DNA from: JACKOF01 sp041571855
GTDB taxonomy: Bacteria > Pseudomonadota > Gammaproteobacteria > Pseudomonadales > Porticoccaceae
Direction of reading: 5' to 3'
DNA: 10,384 bases
Assembly (NCBI GenBank): GCA_041571855.1
Contig: JBFFTH010000065.1
Location: 1-10,384 of the forward strand
Of the stretch, positions 1 through 6,076 are shown piece after piece (positions within the stretch are counted from its first letter, which is position 1; each line of letters opens with the position of its first letter). Below the pieces are notes generated by a model that saw only the letters and a list, made by a program, of their open reading frames with translations, did not search any database and was not told the origin of the DNA. Both the position numbers and the translations under genes were made by a program.

Positions 1-90
1 GAGAGCTTTGGTTGCAATCATTCCCCGGGGTTCATCTGTTGGCCGGGAAAGAGGTTGTTTGAAAAATTACCGTCTATTGACCGGTGCAGC

Positions 91-777
91 CTAACCCAGA
101 TTTTCGCGGAATATGGTTTGAACGCCCTGTTCTGTTGCGAGCATGAGAACATCAGCCGGGCGCAGCGCAAACAGACCATTGGTGACAACGCCGGTGATGT
201 TGTTGATTTTCTCCTCAAGCTCGCGCGCCGGGGCAATGGGGTGCAGGTGGTGCACATCGAGAATGACGTTGCCGTTGTCGGTGATAACACCTTCCCGATA
301 CACCGGATCGCCGTTCAGCTTCACCAGCTCGCGGGCGACATGGCTTCTCGCCATGGGAATGACTTCCACCGGCAGTGGGTAGGTGCCCAGGTGATCGACC
401 CACTTGGAGCCGTCGGCAATACAGAGAAACTCCCTTGCCACGGCGGCGACGATCTTTTCCCGCGTCAGCGCCGCGCCGCCACCCTTGATCAGCTCCAGGT
501 GCGGGTTGGTCTCATCGGCGCCATCAACATAGATTGCGATCTCATCGACAGCATTGAGCTCATAGACGGGAATACCATGGTCGCGAAGCCGTTGCGCGGA
601 GGCTTCTGAGCTGGCGACAGTGCCGCCAAATTTTCCTTTGTGCTCGGCGAGGCTGTCGATGAAGTAATTCGCGGTTGAGCCGGTACCGATACCGACGATG
701 CTGTCAGGATCAATTTGTTTGAGCGTATATTCAACGGCGGCTGTGGCAACAGCCTGTTTCAGTTCGTCCTGGGTCAT
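91..777 (-). CDS. rpiA: Ribose-5-phosphate isomerase A
   Basis: Interconverts ribose 5-phosphate and ribulose 5-phosphate in the non-oxidative pentose phosphate pathway, in the cytoplasm. The 228-residue product is close to the family norm (E. coli RpiA 219). Visible motifs are the phosphate-binding GTGSTA at residues 31-36, YVDGADE at 83-89 with Asp85 and Asp88, the KGGGAALTREK stretch with Lys98 and the presumed catalytic base Glu107, and ADGSK with Lys125. These match E. coli Asp81, Asp84, Lys94, Glu103 and Lys121 with a constant offset of four, so the active site looks intact. The start at 777 gives the usual MTQDELK N-terminus, although no strong Shine-Dalgarno precedes it. It is divergent from ilvA and complete. 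No convincing rho-independent terminator is seen in the 90 bases after it. Confidence 0.97.
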   Translation of the reverse strand: MTQDELKQAVATAAVEYTLKQIDPDSIVGIGTGSTANYFIDSLAEHKGKFGGTVASSEASAQRLRDHGIPVYELNAVDEIAIYVDGADETNPHLELIKGGGAALTREKIVAAVAREFLCIADGSKWVDHLGTYPLPVEVIPMARSHVARELVKLNGDPVYREGVITDNGNVILDVHHLHPIAPARELEEKINNITGVVTNGLFALRPADVLMLATEQGVQTIFRENLG

Positions 778-807
778 GACATATCAGTTGCTGGCAGTGG
801 GGCGGGT

Positions 808-835
808 ATTATACGCACCAGGTAAAGGTTTCAAA
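808..835 (-). promoter_or_regulatory. Probable sigma-70 promoter of rpiA
   Basis: On the minus strand a perfect TATAAT (-10) lies at 808-813. A -35-like element lies at 829-835, read either as TTGAAA with a 15-base spacer or as TTTGAA with a 16-base spacer. Transcription would start near 801, leaving a leader of about 24 bases before the rpiA ATG. The -10 is excellent, but the spacing is slightly short. No equally good promoter was found for ilvA on the other strand of this spacer. Confidence 0.6.
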
Positions 836-934
836 GCCGACCACAAGTATTTTGTCAGCAGAATACTGGTGTTAGGCAGGTTGAAAATTTACTATTGCAA
901 CTCATCCCACCATTTACAACAAACGGCGACCGGT

Positions 935-2446
935 ATGCCCCAGGACTATGTAAAGAGAATTCTCAATGCGCAGATCTACGATCTGGTGGTAGAGACGCCG
1001 GTTGATGAAGCCGCATTGCTTTCCGAGCGCCTGGGTAACAGGGTGCTGCTGAAACGGGAGGACCTGCAGCCGGTTTTTTCATTCAAGCTGCGCGGTGCCT
1101 ACAATAAAATGCTGAACCTTACCGATGAGCAGCGCGAGAAGGGCGTAGTGGCAGCCTCGGCGGGAAACCATGCCCAGGGGCTGGCGATGTCAGCAAAAAA
1201 ACTTGGTGTCAAGGCGACAATCGTGATGCCCAGGACAACGCCGCCGATCAAGGTGAATGCAGTGAAGGCTCGCGGTGCAAAAGTGGTGCTTTACGGCGAT
1301 GCCTACGACGATGCTTCGGAATATGCCCAGAAACTGGTGGCAGAGAAAGGGATGACATACATTCATCCCTTTGACGACAGGGAAGTGATCGCCGGCCAGG
1401 GTACGGTGGCAATGGAAATCCTGCGCCAGGTGAATGGCCCGCTCGATGCCGTCTTTGTGCCGGTCGGGGGAGGTGGCCTCTGTGCCGGCATGGCGGCCTA
1501 TATCAAAACGATCCGGCCGGATATCAAGGTGTTTGCGGTTGAGCCTGACGATGCGGCCTGCCTGAAAGCTGCCATGGATGCAAAGCGGCGCGTGCGCCTG
1601 AAGTCAGTGGGCATCTTTGCGGATGGCACGGCGGTTGCGCAGATCGGCAAGGAAACGTTCAGAATCCTCAAGGACAATATCGACGGCGTCATCACTGTGA
1701 CCACCGATGAAATCTGTGCGGCGATCAAGGATATCTTTGACGACACTCGCTCTATTTGTGAGCCTGCGGGAGCACTGGGTGTTGCCGGTTTGAAAAAATA
1801 TGTCGAGCAGTCCGGCTGCGAGGGGCAGACGCTGTTGGCGGTGGACAGTGGCGCCAATATCAACTTTGATCGCCTGCGTTATATCTCAGAGCGCACCGAA
1901 ACCGGTGAAAAGCGAGAGGCCGTTCTCGCGGTGACAATTCCCGAGCGTCCCGGAAGCTTCAGGGAGTTCTGCGCAGCCCTGCATCAGCGGAATATTACCG
2001 AGTTCAATTACCGCATGGGTGATCCGCAGCAGGCGCATATTTTTGTTGGCGTACAGGTGATGTCGGATGAGGACAGGTTTGCCCTGGTGGATGAATTGCG
2101 CAAGCAGAAATACCCGGTCGAGGATATGACCGACAATGAAATGGCCAAGCTCCATATTCGCCATATGGTGGGCGGCCATACGCAGTGCAACGAAAATGAA
2201 AGGGTTTTTCGTTTTGCCTTTCCGGAGCGTCCGGGCGCGCTGCTGAAATTCCTCACCCGCCTGGGTGGTCGCTGGAATATTTCCATGTTCCACTACCGCA
2301 ATCACGGCGCTGCTTATGGCCGGGTATTGGTCGGCATGCAGGTGCCGCCAGGCGAACGAGCGAGGGTGAAGCAATTTCTGAACGAGTTGGGCTACGAGTG
2401 GACCGAAGAGACAGATAATCCGGCCTATCAATTTTTCCTCAGTTGA
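935..2446 (+). CDS. ilvA: Threonine ammonia-lyase, biosynthetic (threonine deaminase)
   Basis: PLP enzyme that deaminates threonine to 2-oxobutanoate, the first committed step of isoleucine synthesis, in the cytoplasm. The 503-residue protein compares with 514 in E. coli. The fold-type II catalytic domain spans about 1-320: the PLP-binding Lys51 is in SFKLRGAYN, SAGNHAQG is at 75-82, and the phosphate-binding GGGGL is at 178-182. Two C-terminal ACT-like regulatory domains follow, each opening with an ERPG motif (residues 337-340 and 431-434), separated by a linker near 400-420. Both being present marks the long, isoleucine-inhibited biosynthetic type rather than the short catabolic TdcB. The frame is open further upstream, but ATG 935 gives the family-like start MPQDYVKRIL. 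No clear Shine-Dalgarno precedes it. It is divergent from rpiA and convergent with pyk. Confidence 0.97.
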   Translation: MPQDYVKRILNAQIYDLVVETPVDEAALLSERLGNRVLLKREDLQPVFSFKLRGAYNKMLNLTDEQREKGVVAASAGNHAQGLAMSAKKLGVKATIVMPRTTPPIKVNAVKARGAKVVLYGDAYDDASEYAQKLVAEKGMTYIHPFDDREVIAGQGTVAMEILRQVNGPLDAVFVPVGGGGLCAGMAAYIKTIRPDIKVFAVEPDDAACLKAAMDAKRRVRLKSVGIFADGTAVAQIGKETFRILKDNIDGVITVTTDEICAAIKDIFDDTRSICEPAGALGVAGLKKYVEQSGCEGQTLLAVDSGANINFDRLRYISERTETGEKREAVLAVTIPERPGSFREFCAALHQRNITEFNYRMGDPQQAHIFVGVQVMSDEDRFALVDELRKQKYPVEDMTDNEMAKLHIRHMVGGHTQCNENERVFRFAFPERPGALLKFLTRLGGRWNISMFHYRNHGAAYGRVLVGMQVPPGERARVKQFLNELGYEWTEETDNPAYQFFLS

Positions 2447-2466
2447 AAGATGCCTGGCAGGACAGA

Positions 2467-2488
2467 ACAGCCATGTTTTTCCGGCTGT
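2467..2488. terminator. Weak hairpin between convergent ilvA and pyk ends
   Basis: A 6-bp inverted repeat (ACAGCC at 2467-2472, GGCTGT at 2483-2488) encloses a 10-base loop, in the 45-base gap where ilvA and pyk converge. Its location fits a shared bidirectional terminator. However, there is no proper T-tract after the stem on either strand: the run of five T lies in the loop, and the minus strand continues with only scattered T. The stem is short, so this is a tentative call. Confidence 0.25.
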
Positions 2489-2491
2489 AGC

Positions 2492-3913
2492 TCAGGCGTG
2501 GTCGAGCAGGTCGCCCAGTCTCCTGATCTGGATGGCATCAATGCCGGTGCCGGCCAGGGCATCGGAAATCACAACTACCCTGTCTTCAGGGGAAAACTCC
2601 TCGCGGTGAACCAGTGTATGCGCGGCAGCAGCCAGGGTCTTTTCCGGGTCTGAGTTGCTGAAGTTGATGCGATAACTCAACACGTTGCGGTTTATGACCA
2701 GCTGCCGCCGGGTACGGCTGTCATTGGTAAAGGCGCAGATGATCGAGCTGGAAGGTCGACAATTGGTCAGGTAATTGGCCATGCGGCCGCGCCGGGTGGG
2801 GACAATAATCGCCTTTGCCCGGATGGATTCCGCCAGCTTAACCGCGGCTGTGGCGATCTGCTGCTTATCGTTGGTCATGATCAGGTCGTCGGCAAAACGC
2901 AGGCCGGGACTCTTCTCGACCGAGCGTGCAATCCGATCCAGCATTTGCACACACTTGACGGGATATTTGCCAATGGTGGTTTCCCCTGACAGCATAATGG
3001 CGTCTGCTTCTTCGTAGACGGCGTTGGCCACGTCGGTAACTTCAGCGCGGGTGGGAATCGGATTCTGGATCATTGATTCCAGCATATGGGTGGCGACAAT
3101 AACCCGTCTGCCGTGAATGGCGCACAGGCGCACGATTTCCCGCTGTGCGCCGGGGAGGTTCTCCAGCGGGATTTCGACACCCAGGTCGCCGCGGGCAACC
3201 ATGATCCCGTCCGATACTTGAACGATATCTTCCAGGTTTTTGATGCCCTCCTGGTCTTCGATTTTTGCTATCACCTTGATTTTCTCTGCTTTTTCCCCAA
3301 GCAGTTGGCGGAGTTCCCTGATGTCATCAGCCGAGCGCACAAAGGAGAGGGCGATGAAATCCACTTCCTGCTCCATGGCAAAGCGGATGTCGCGCTTGTC
3401 TTTTTCGGTGATGGCCGGCAGGTTGACCTTGATTCCCGGCAGATTGACATGGCGCTTGCTTTTCAGAAGTCCGCCGTCGATCACCCGGCACTGCATATGA
3501 AGGGCCTCTTTCGCCAGGACTTCGAGGTTGATGAGGCCGTTGTCTACGGTAATCTTGTCGCCGACGGCGACGTGGCTGATCAGGTCATCGTAGTCGATAT
3601 GGATTGAGCTGGACTCGACATCACCTTCTCCCCTGACAGAAACAGAAATAACGTCACCGGTGTTGAGATTGAGTTCGTCACTCACCGCCCCGGTGCGGAT
3701 TTCGGGACCCTGGGTATCCATCAGTACCGCTATGGGGTGCTTGACCTTGCGGTTCAGGGTGCGGATGGATTTGATCACCCGGGCGTGGGATTCATGATCG
3801 CCGTGGGACATATTGAGGCGAACAACGTTCATGCCGGCATTGGCGAGTTGCTCCAGGGTGTCATAGTTATCTGTAGACGGGCCGATCGTGCAGATGATTT
3901 TTGTCTTGCGCAT
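2492..3913 (-). CDS. pyk: Pyruvate kinase
   Basis: Transfers phosphate from phosphoenolpyruvate to ADP, giving pyruvate and ATP at the end of glycolysis. The 473 residues span a TIM-barrel A domain, the inserted B domain (about 70-167) and the C-terminal allosteric domain (about 350-473). Visible active-site elements are RLNMSHG (Arg32, Asn34, Ser36), MDTQGPEIRTG at 65-75, IAKIEDQEG with Lys217 and the metal ligand Glu219, and MVARGDLG with Asp243. They are followed by ATHMLESM at 274-281, with His where the better-studied enzymes have Gln. The glutamate in GPEIR (Glu71) is the type linked to potassium-dependent enzymes; E. coli PykA has Lys there. The gene starts 9 bases after the 5-FCL stop, with only a distant AAAGG upstream, so translation may be coupled. 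It cannot be assigned firmly to the PykA or PykF subtype. Confidence 0.97.
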   Translation of the reverse strand: MRKTKIICTIGPSTDNYDTLEQLANAGMNVVRLNMSHGDHESHARVIKSIRTLNRKVKHPIAVLMDTQGPEIRTGAVSDELNLNTGDVISVSVRGEGDVESSSIHIDYDDLISHVAVGDKITVDNGLINLEVLAKEALHMQCRVIDGGLLKSKRHVNLPGIKVNLPAITEKDKRDIRFAMEQEVDFIALSFVRSADDIRELRQLLGEKAEKIKVIAKIEDQEGIKNLEDIVQVSDGIMVARGDLGVEIPLENLPGAQREIVRLCAIHGRRVIVATHMLESMIQNPIPTRAEVTDVANAVYEEADAIMLSGETTIGKYPVKCVQMLDRIARSVEKSPGLRFADDLIMTNDKQQIATAAVKLAESIRAKAIIVPTRRGRMANYLTNCRPSSSIICAFTNDSRTRRQLVINRNVLSYRINFSNSDPEKTLAAAAHTLVHREEFSPEDRVVVISDALAGTGIDAIQIRRLGDLLDHA

Positions 3914-3922
3914 GGCTAGGTG

Positions 3923-4543
3923 TCAGAACCTTTCTGTGTTGGCATGGTTTTGGTTAGCGTAGAAAATCCCCTCGTCGGTGACAATCATATCCAGCGGAAT
4001 ATCCCAGCGTTCAGGGCTGATACTGGCAACCTGCTGAAAGGCGTGGGCAGCGCCGATCAGTACCGGGCGTGGGCTTTTGTTTTTCTTCACAAAAGACAGG
4101 GTGCGGTCGTAGAAGCCACCACCCATGCCGAGACGATTGCAATTGGCGTCAAAAGCTACCAGCGGCAGCACAACAATATTCAGGGACCAGGGGACAATAA
4201 TTTTCGCCTTGCGTAGTTTTGGCTCCAGGATGCCAAAGCGGTTGGCGACAAGTTTTTTCTCCGGGTTATAGCGGGCAAAAAAGAGCCGGTTAAATTTCAA
4301 TGGGTGTAATACCGGCAGATAGCACTGTTTGCCAGCAGCGAGCGCAATGTCCATACAGTAACAGGGATCAATTTCACCGTCGTTGGGCAGGTAGAGTGCA
4401 ATTCGCCTGCTGTACTGGAATACGGGTAGTCGGGTCAGGTTGGTTGCCAGCCTGGCCGCTGCCTGCTGTTGTTGTATCGACGTCAGTTGGCGCCGCTGTA
4501 TCCGAATTTGTCGGCGCAAGTTTTTATTATTCTTGTTAAGCAT
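3923..4543 (-). CDS. ygfA: 5-formyltetrahydrofolate cyclo-ligase (5-FCL, YgfA family)
   Basis: ATP-dependent conversion of 5-formyl-THF to 5,10-methenyl-THF, which removes a stable folate that inhibits one-carbon enzymes. The 206-residue protein (E. coli YgfA 182) has a basic Gln-rich N-terminal helix, YLPNDGEID at 51-59 for substrate binding, NRFGILEP at 101-108, and the family signature FDANCNRLGMGGGFYDR at 131-147, which includes the glycine-rich nucleotide loop. The frame stays open upstream to an ATG at 4639, but that stretch lies in the 6S RNA gene and looks nothing like the family. I therefore place the start at ATG 4543, although it lacks a clear Shine-Dalgarno. The position just downstream of 6S RNA matches E. 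coli, where both are made from one transcript. pyk follows after 9 bases. Confidence 0.93.
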   Translation of the reverse strand: MLNKNNKNLRRQIRIQRRQLTSIQQQQAAARLATNLTRLPVFQYSRRIALYLPNDGEIDPCYCMDIALAAGKQCYLPVLHPLKFNRLFFARYNPEKKLVANRFGILEPKLRKAKIIVPWSLNIVVLPLVAFDANCNRLGMGGGFYDRTLSFVKKNKSPRPVLIGAAHAFQQVASISPERWDIPLDMIVTDEGIFYANQNHANTERF

Positions 4544-4576
4544 GCCGGCCAGGACCCAGATCAAGGTTCTTTGTAG

Positions 4577-4747
4577 GGTGCCCCGGCGATGCCGCTGCCG
4601 AAGGTGCCTTGAACCCGCAGGTTCAAGTGGCGGCCTCATCGATGGGTTGGGCTTTCCGTCGCGCGGACTTGCACGCCATCACCGGCTTGGCCGCCGATCT
4701 AAGTTTATCGGCTCAAGAACTGAACGGCTGGCAAACACCCCAGGGCT
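4577..4747 (-). ncRNA. ssrS: 6S RNA
   Basis: Regulatory RNA that mimics an open promoter and sequesters sigma-70 RNA polymerase in stationary phase. It was recognised by position (zapA, 6S, 5-FCL) and structure. The ends pair: minus-strand GCCCTGG (4746-4740) with CCGGGGC (4586-4580), one U-G pair allowed, then GGTG with CATC across a bulged G, as in the E. coli terminal stem. The conserved GAGCCGATA lies in the 5' half and a GTCCG...GAAAGCC block in the 3' half. A perfect 8-bp hairpin with a TGCG loop (4627-4608) matches the E. coli CTTGAACC/GGTTCAAG hairpin. GGCAGCGGCATC then resembles the E. coli 3' segment. The 5' end (A at 4747) is inferred from the -10 box. The 3' end is uncertain by a few bases. 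Length is about 171. Confidence 0.92.
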
Positions 4748-4754
4748 AGAGTGA

Positions 4755-4760
4755 AGTATA
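4755..4760 (-). promoter_or_regulatory. -10 element of the 6S RNA promoter
   Basis: TATACT on the minus strand, seven bases before the proposed first base of 6S RNA at 4747. No good -35 sits at 16-18 bases. The closest, CTGACC at 4781-4786, is 20 bases away and overlaps the zapA stop codon. The 6S promoter therefore lies in the end of zapA and the short spacer after it. Some 6S RNA may also come from readthrough of the zapA transcript. Confidence 0.55.
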
Positions 4761-4782
4761 GCTGATTTCCGCTGCGGCCGGG

Positions 4783-5094
4783 TCAGAAAGTGGTTGTCTG
4801 CTCGAAGCTCTTCAGAGCTTGCCCCAGCTTGTCATCAAGGCGGCGCAATTCTTCCGAGGCCAGGCTGTTCGAAGCGGCGGCTGTTTCGGCTTTGGACAGG
4901 TCATAGGTAAGATTCAGGGCAGCCATCACGGCGATGCGCTCCAGCCCGATTACAGCGCCGCTGCTGCGTATGGTACGCATGCGCTCGTCGAGTTGGCGGG
5001 CGGCAGAGAGCAGGGCGCTCTCCTCTTCCGGAGGGCAGCTAACCTGGTACTCTTTATCCAGGATGCGGATGGCTATGGTGTTGGCGCGCTTCAT
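4783..5094 (-). CDS. zapA: Cell division protein ZapA
   Basis: FtsZ-associated protein that cross-links and bundles FtsZ filaments in the Z-ring. The 103-residue product matches the family length (E. coli 109). The N-terminal part (about 1-45) has the ZapA pattern: a beta-rich start with IRILDKEYQVSCPPEE, then a helix with LLSAARQLDERM. The rest (about 46-100) is a long helix containing ERIAVMAALNLTYDL, the part that forms the ZapA tetramer coiled coil. The ATG overlaps the stop of the preceding coiled-coil gene as ATGA, so the two are probably translationally coupled. The gene ends 36 bases before the proposed 6S RNA start, the order known in enterobacteria and pseudomonads. Confidence 0.95.
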   Translation of the reverse strand: MKRANTIAIRILDKEYQVSCPPEEESALLSAARQLDERMRTIRSSGAVIGLERIAVMAALNLTYDLSKAETAAASNSLASEELRRLDDKLGQALKSFEQTTTF

Positions 5095-5303
5095 GCCGTA
5101 CCTTCGTTGAGGTTTTTCAGGCGGCTGATCATGGTTTCCACGCGGTTGCGGGCCATTTCATTTTTTTCCAGTAGTTGGCTGCGCTCTTTCAGCAGGCTGG
5201 ATTCCCTTTCCCGCAGTTTATGATTCTCTTCTTGCAGCCGCTCGCAAAGACTGATCATTTGATCAATCTTTTCTTCGAGGAATTTAAGTTCGTTACGAGT
5301 CAT
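5091..5303 (-). CDS. Small ZapB-like coiled-coil protein (TIGR02449 type)
   Basis: A 70-residue, highly charged, almost entirely helical protein. Leucine and isoleucine recur with heptad-like spacing through LEEKIDQMISLCERLQEENH and the following KERSQLLEKNEMARNRVETM. It resembles the short TIGR02449 proteins found just upstream of zapA in many gammaproteobacteria, and has ZapB-like composition. The molecular function is not established; a role with ZapA in division is inferred from location and the ATGA overlap. The frame extends to a TTG at 5363, but ATG 5303 is preferred for two reasons: the extension is unlike the family, and the TTG lies at the -35 box, upstream of the predicted transcript start near 5327. 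There is no signal peptide or membrane segment. Confidence 0.85.
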   Translation of the reverse strand: MTRNELKFLEEKIDQMISLCERLQEENHKLRERESSLLKERSQLLEKNEMARNRVETMISRLKNLNEGTA

Positions 5304-5333
5304 GCACAACTTGCCCCAAGCACCTAGCAAGCA

Positions 5334-5363
5334 ACTATATTTGGGTGCAGGGGCTTTGGTCAA
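5334..5363 (-). promoter_or_regulatory. Sigma-70 promoter of the coiled-coil gene-zapA unit
   Basis: On the minus strand TTGACC (5358-5363) and TATAGT (5334-5339) are separated by 18 bases; reading the -10 as ATATAG gives 17. The predicted start is near 5327, about 24 bases before ATG 5303. It probably drives the small coiled-coil gene and zapA, and perhaps 6S RNA, 5-FCL and pyk by readthrough. Confidence 0.65.
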
Positions 5364-5449
5364 TACTTAAGTCTGTTTCGAGAAAATGTAGATTACCCAA
5401 TAGCATGATTGCGTTTTTTTTTCGCGTCCATGTTTGGGTGCGTCAGTAG

Positions 5450-5464
5450 CCTATCAGTGGTAGG
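5450..5464. promoter_or_regulatory. Imperfect 15-bp palindrome upstream of ygfB
   Basis: CCTATCAGTGGTAGG is a dyad centred on G5457 with one mismatched pair (T against G). It lies 50 bases before the ygfB ATG, in the divergent spacer, and its end overlaps a weak -10-like TAGGAT at 5461-5466. It could be an operator or chance; I recognise no known regulator site. No good -35 was found at 16-18 bases from that hexamer, so the ygfB operon promoter is not located with confidence. Confidence 0.25.
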
Positions 5465-5514
5465 ATTCACCCGCCCAACCCACTTTGTACTCAGTTATCT
5501 TTCTGGAATTGTCG

Positions 5515-6060
5515 ATGAATTTTGATGAAGTCAATGATGCACTGTTTGTGGCCGGCCTGGTGGCCAGCCCGGCGGAGCTTCACGGTCTGTTGTGTGGTGT
5601 AATTTGCGGCGGACAGAACCTGGAGCGGGCACATCTCTGTCGGCTGGCCGGGTTGCTGCTCGATGCCGAGCCGGACGAGATCGAGCCTCTGGGTGACACG
5701 CTGGTGATGCTCTACGAACAGGCTGTAGGCCAGATCAGAAAAGGAGGCTTTGTTTTTCATCCCCTCCTTCCGGCCGATGACACCGCAATTGATCAGCGCA
5801 TCGTGGCCCTGGGGGAATGGTGCCAGGGCTACCTGTTTGGCCTGGGACAGTCGGGTCTCGACCGGGATGCCGGGCTGGCTGCGGAAATCGCCGAAGTGCT
5901 GCGCGATATGGCTGCGATTTCTCAGGTCGGCATCGATGACGGTGCAGATGATGACGAGATGAGTTATATGGAACTGGTGGAATACGTCCGTGTTGCGGTG
6001 TTGCTGGTGGCGGCCGAACTCGACAATAGCGGCGAACCTGATCAGTCTGCATTGCATTGA
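5515..6060 (+). CDS. ygfB: UPF0149 family protein YgfB
   Basis: A soluble, mainly helical protein of 181 residues (E. coli YgfB about 192). Family features are SPAELHGLLCGVICGG near residues 18-33, ALGEWCQGYLFGLG near 98-111, and a C-terminal YMELVEYVRVAVLLVAAEL at about 151-169, with an acidic Asp-rich stretch just before it. The biochemical role is not firmly known; in Pseudomonas aeruginosa YgfB has been connected to beta-lactam resistance through control of cell-wall recycling genes. There is no metal-binding C-terminal SEC-C tail of the YecA kind. The frame opens at a TTG at 5485, but ATG 5515 gives the standard N-terminus. It is first in the operon with pepP, whose ATG follows after 16 bases. 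Confidence 0.93.
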   Translation: MNFDEVNDALFVAGLVASPAELHGLLCGVICGGQNLERAHLCRLAGLLLDAEPDEIEPLGDTLVMLYEQAVGQIRKGGFVFHPLLPADDTAIDQRIVALGEWCQGYLFGLGQSGLDRDAGLAAEIAEVLRDMAAISQVGIDDGADDDEMSYMELVEYVRVAVLLVAAELDNSGEPDQSALH

Positions 6061-6062
6061 TC

Positions 6063-6068
6063 GAGGGG
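6063..6068 (+). promoter_or_regulatory. Ribosome binding site that fixes the pepP start
   Basis: GAGGGG lies 8 bases before ATG 6077. The pepP frame is open back to 5990 inside ygfB, and this site, together with the MIGIQEFKRRR start, decides for 6077. Confidence 0.8.
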
Positions 6069-6076
6069 TATTTTTG

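Noticed and set aside
1..90. Possible gene end or terminator downstream of rpiA
   Set aside because: No frame with recognisable protein character and no stem with T-tract. Only a short CCCCGGGG palindrome is present, which is not enough for a call.
1886..2431. 181-residue open frame antisense to ilvA
   Set aside because: It mirrors the conserved ACT-domain coding of ilvA, resembles no family, and has no ribosome binding site or promoter. The same applies to long antisense frames over ubiI (9381-10025), ygfB (5491-6057) and rpiA (55-609).
2483..2510. tRNA-like 5' end: GGCTGTAGCTCAG followed by a GCTC/GAGC D-stem
   Set aside because: No anticodon stem, T-arm or acceptor partner follows, and nearly all of it lies in the well-conserved 3' end of pyk. 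Chance resemblance.
5304..5363. TTG-initiated 20-residue N-terminal extension of the coiled-coil protein
   Set aside because: The TTG falls in the -35 box of the predicted promoter, so it would not be on the transcript, and the extension is not helical like the rest of the family.
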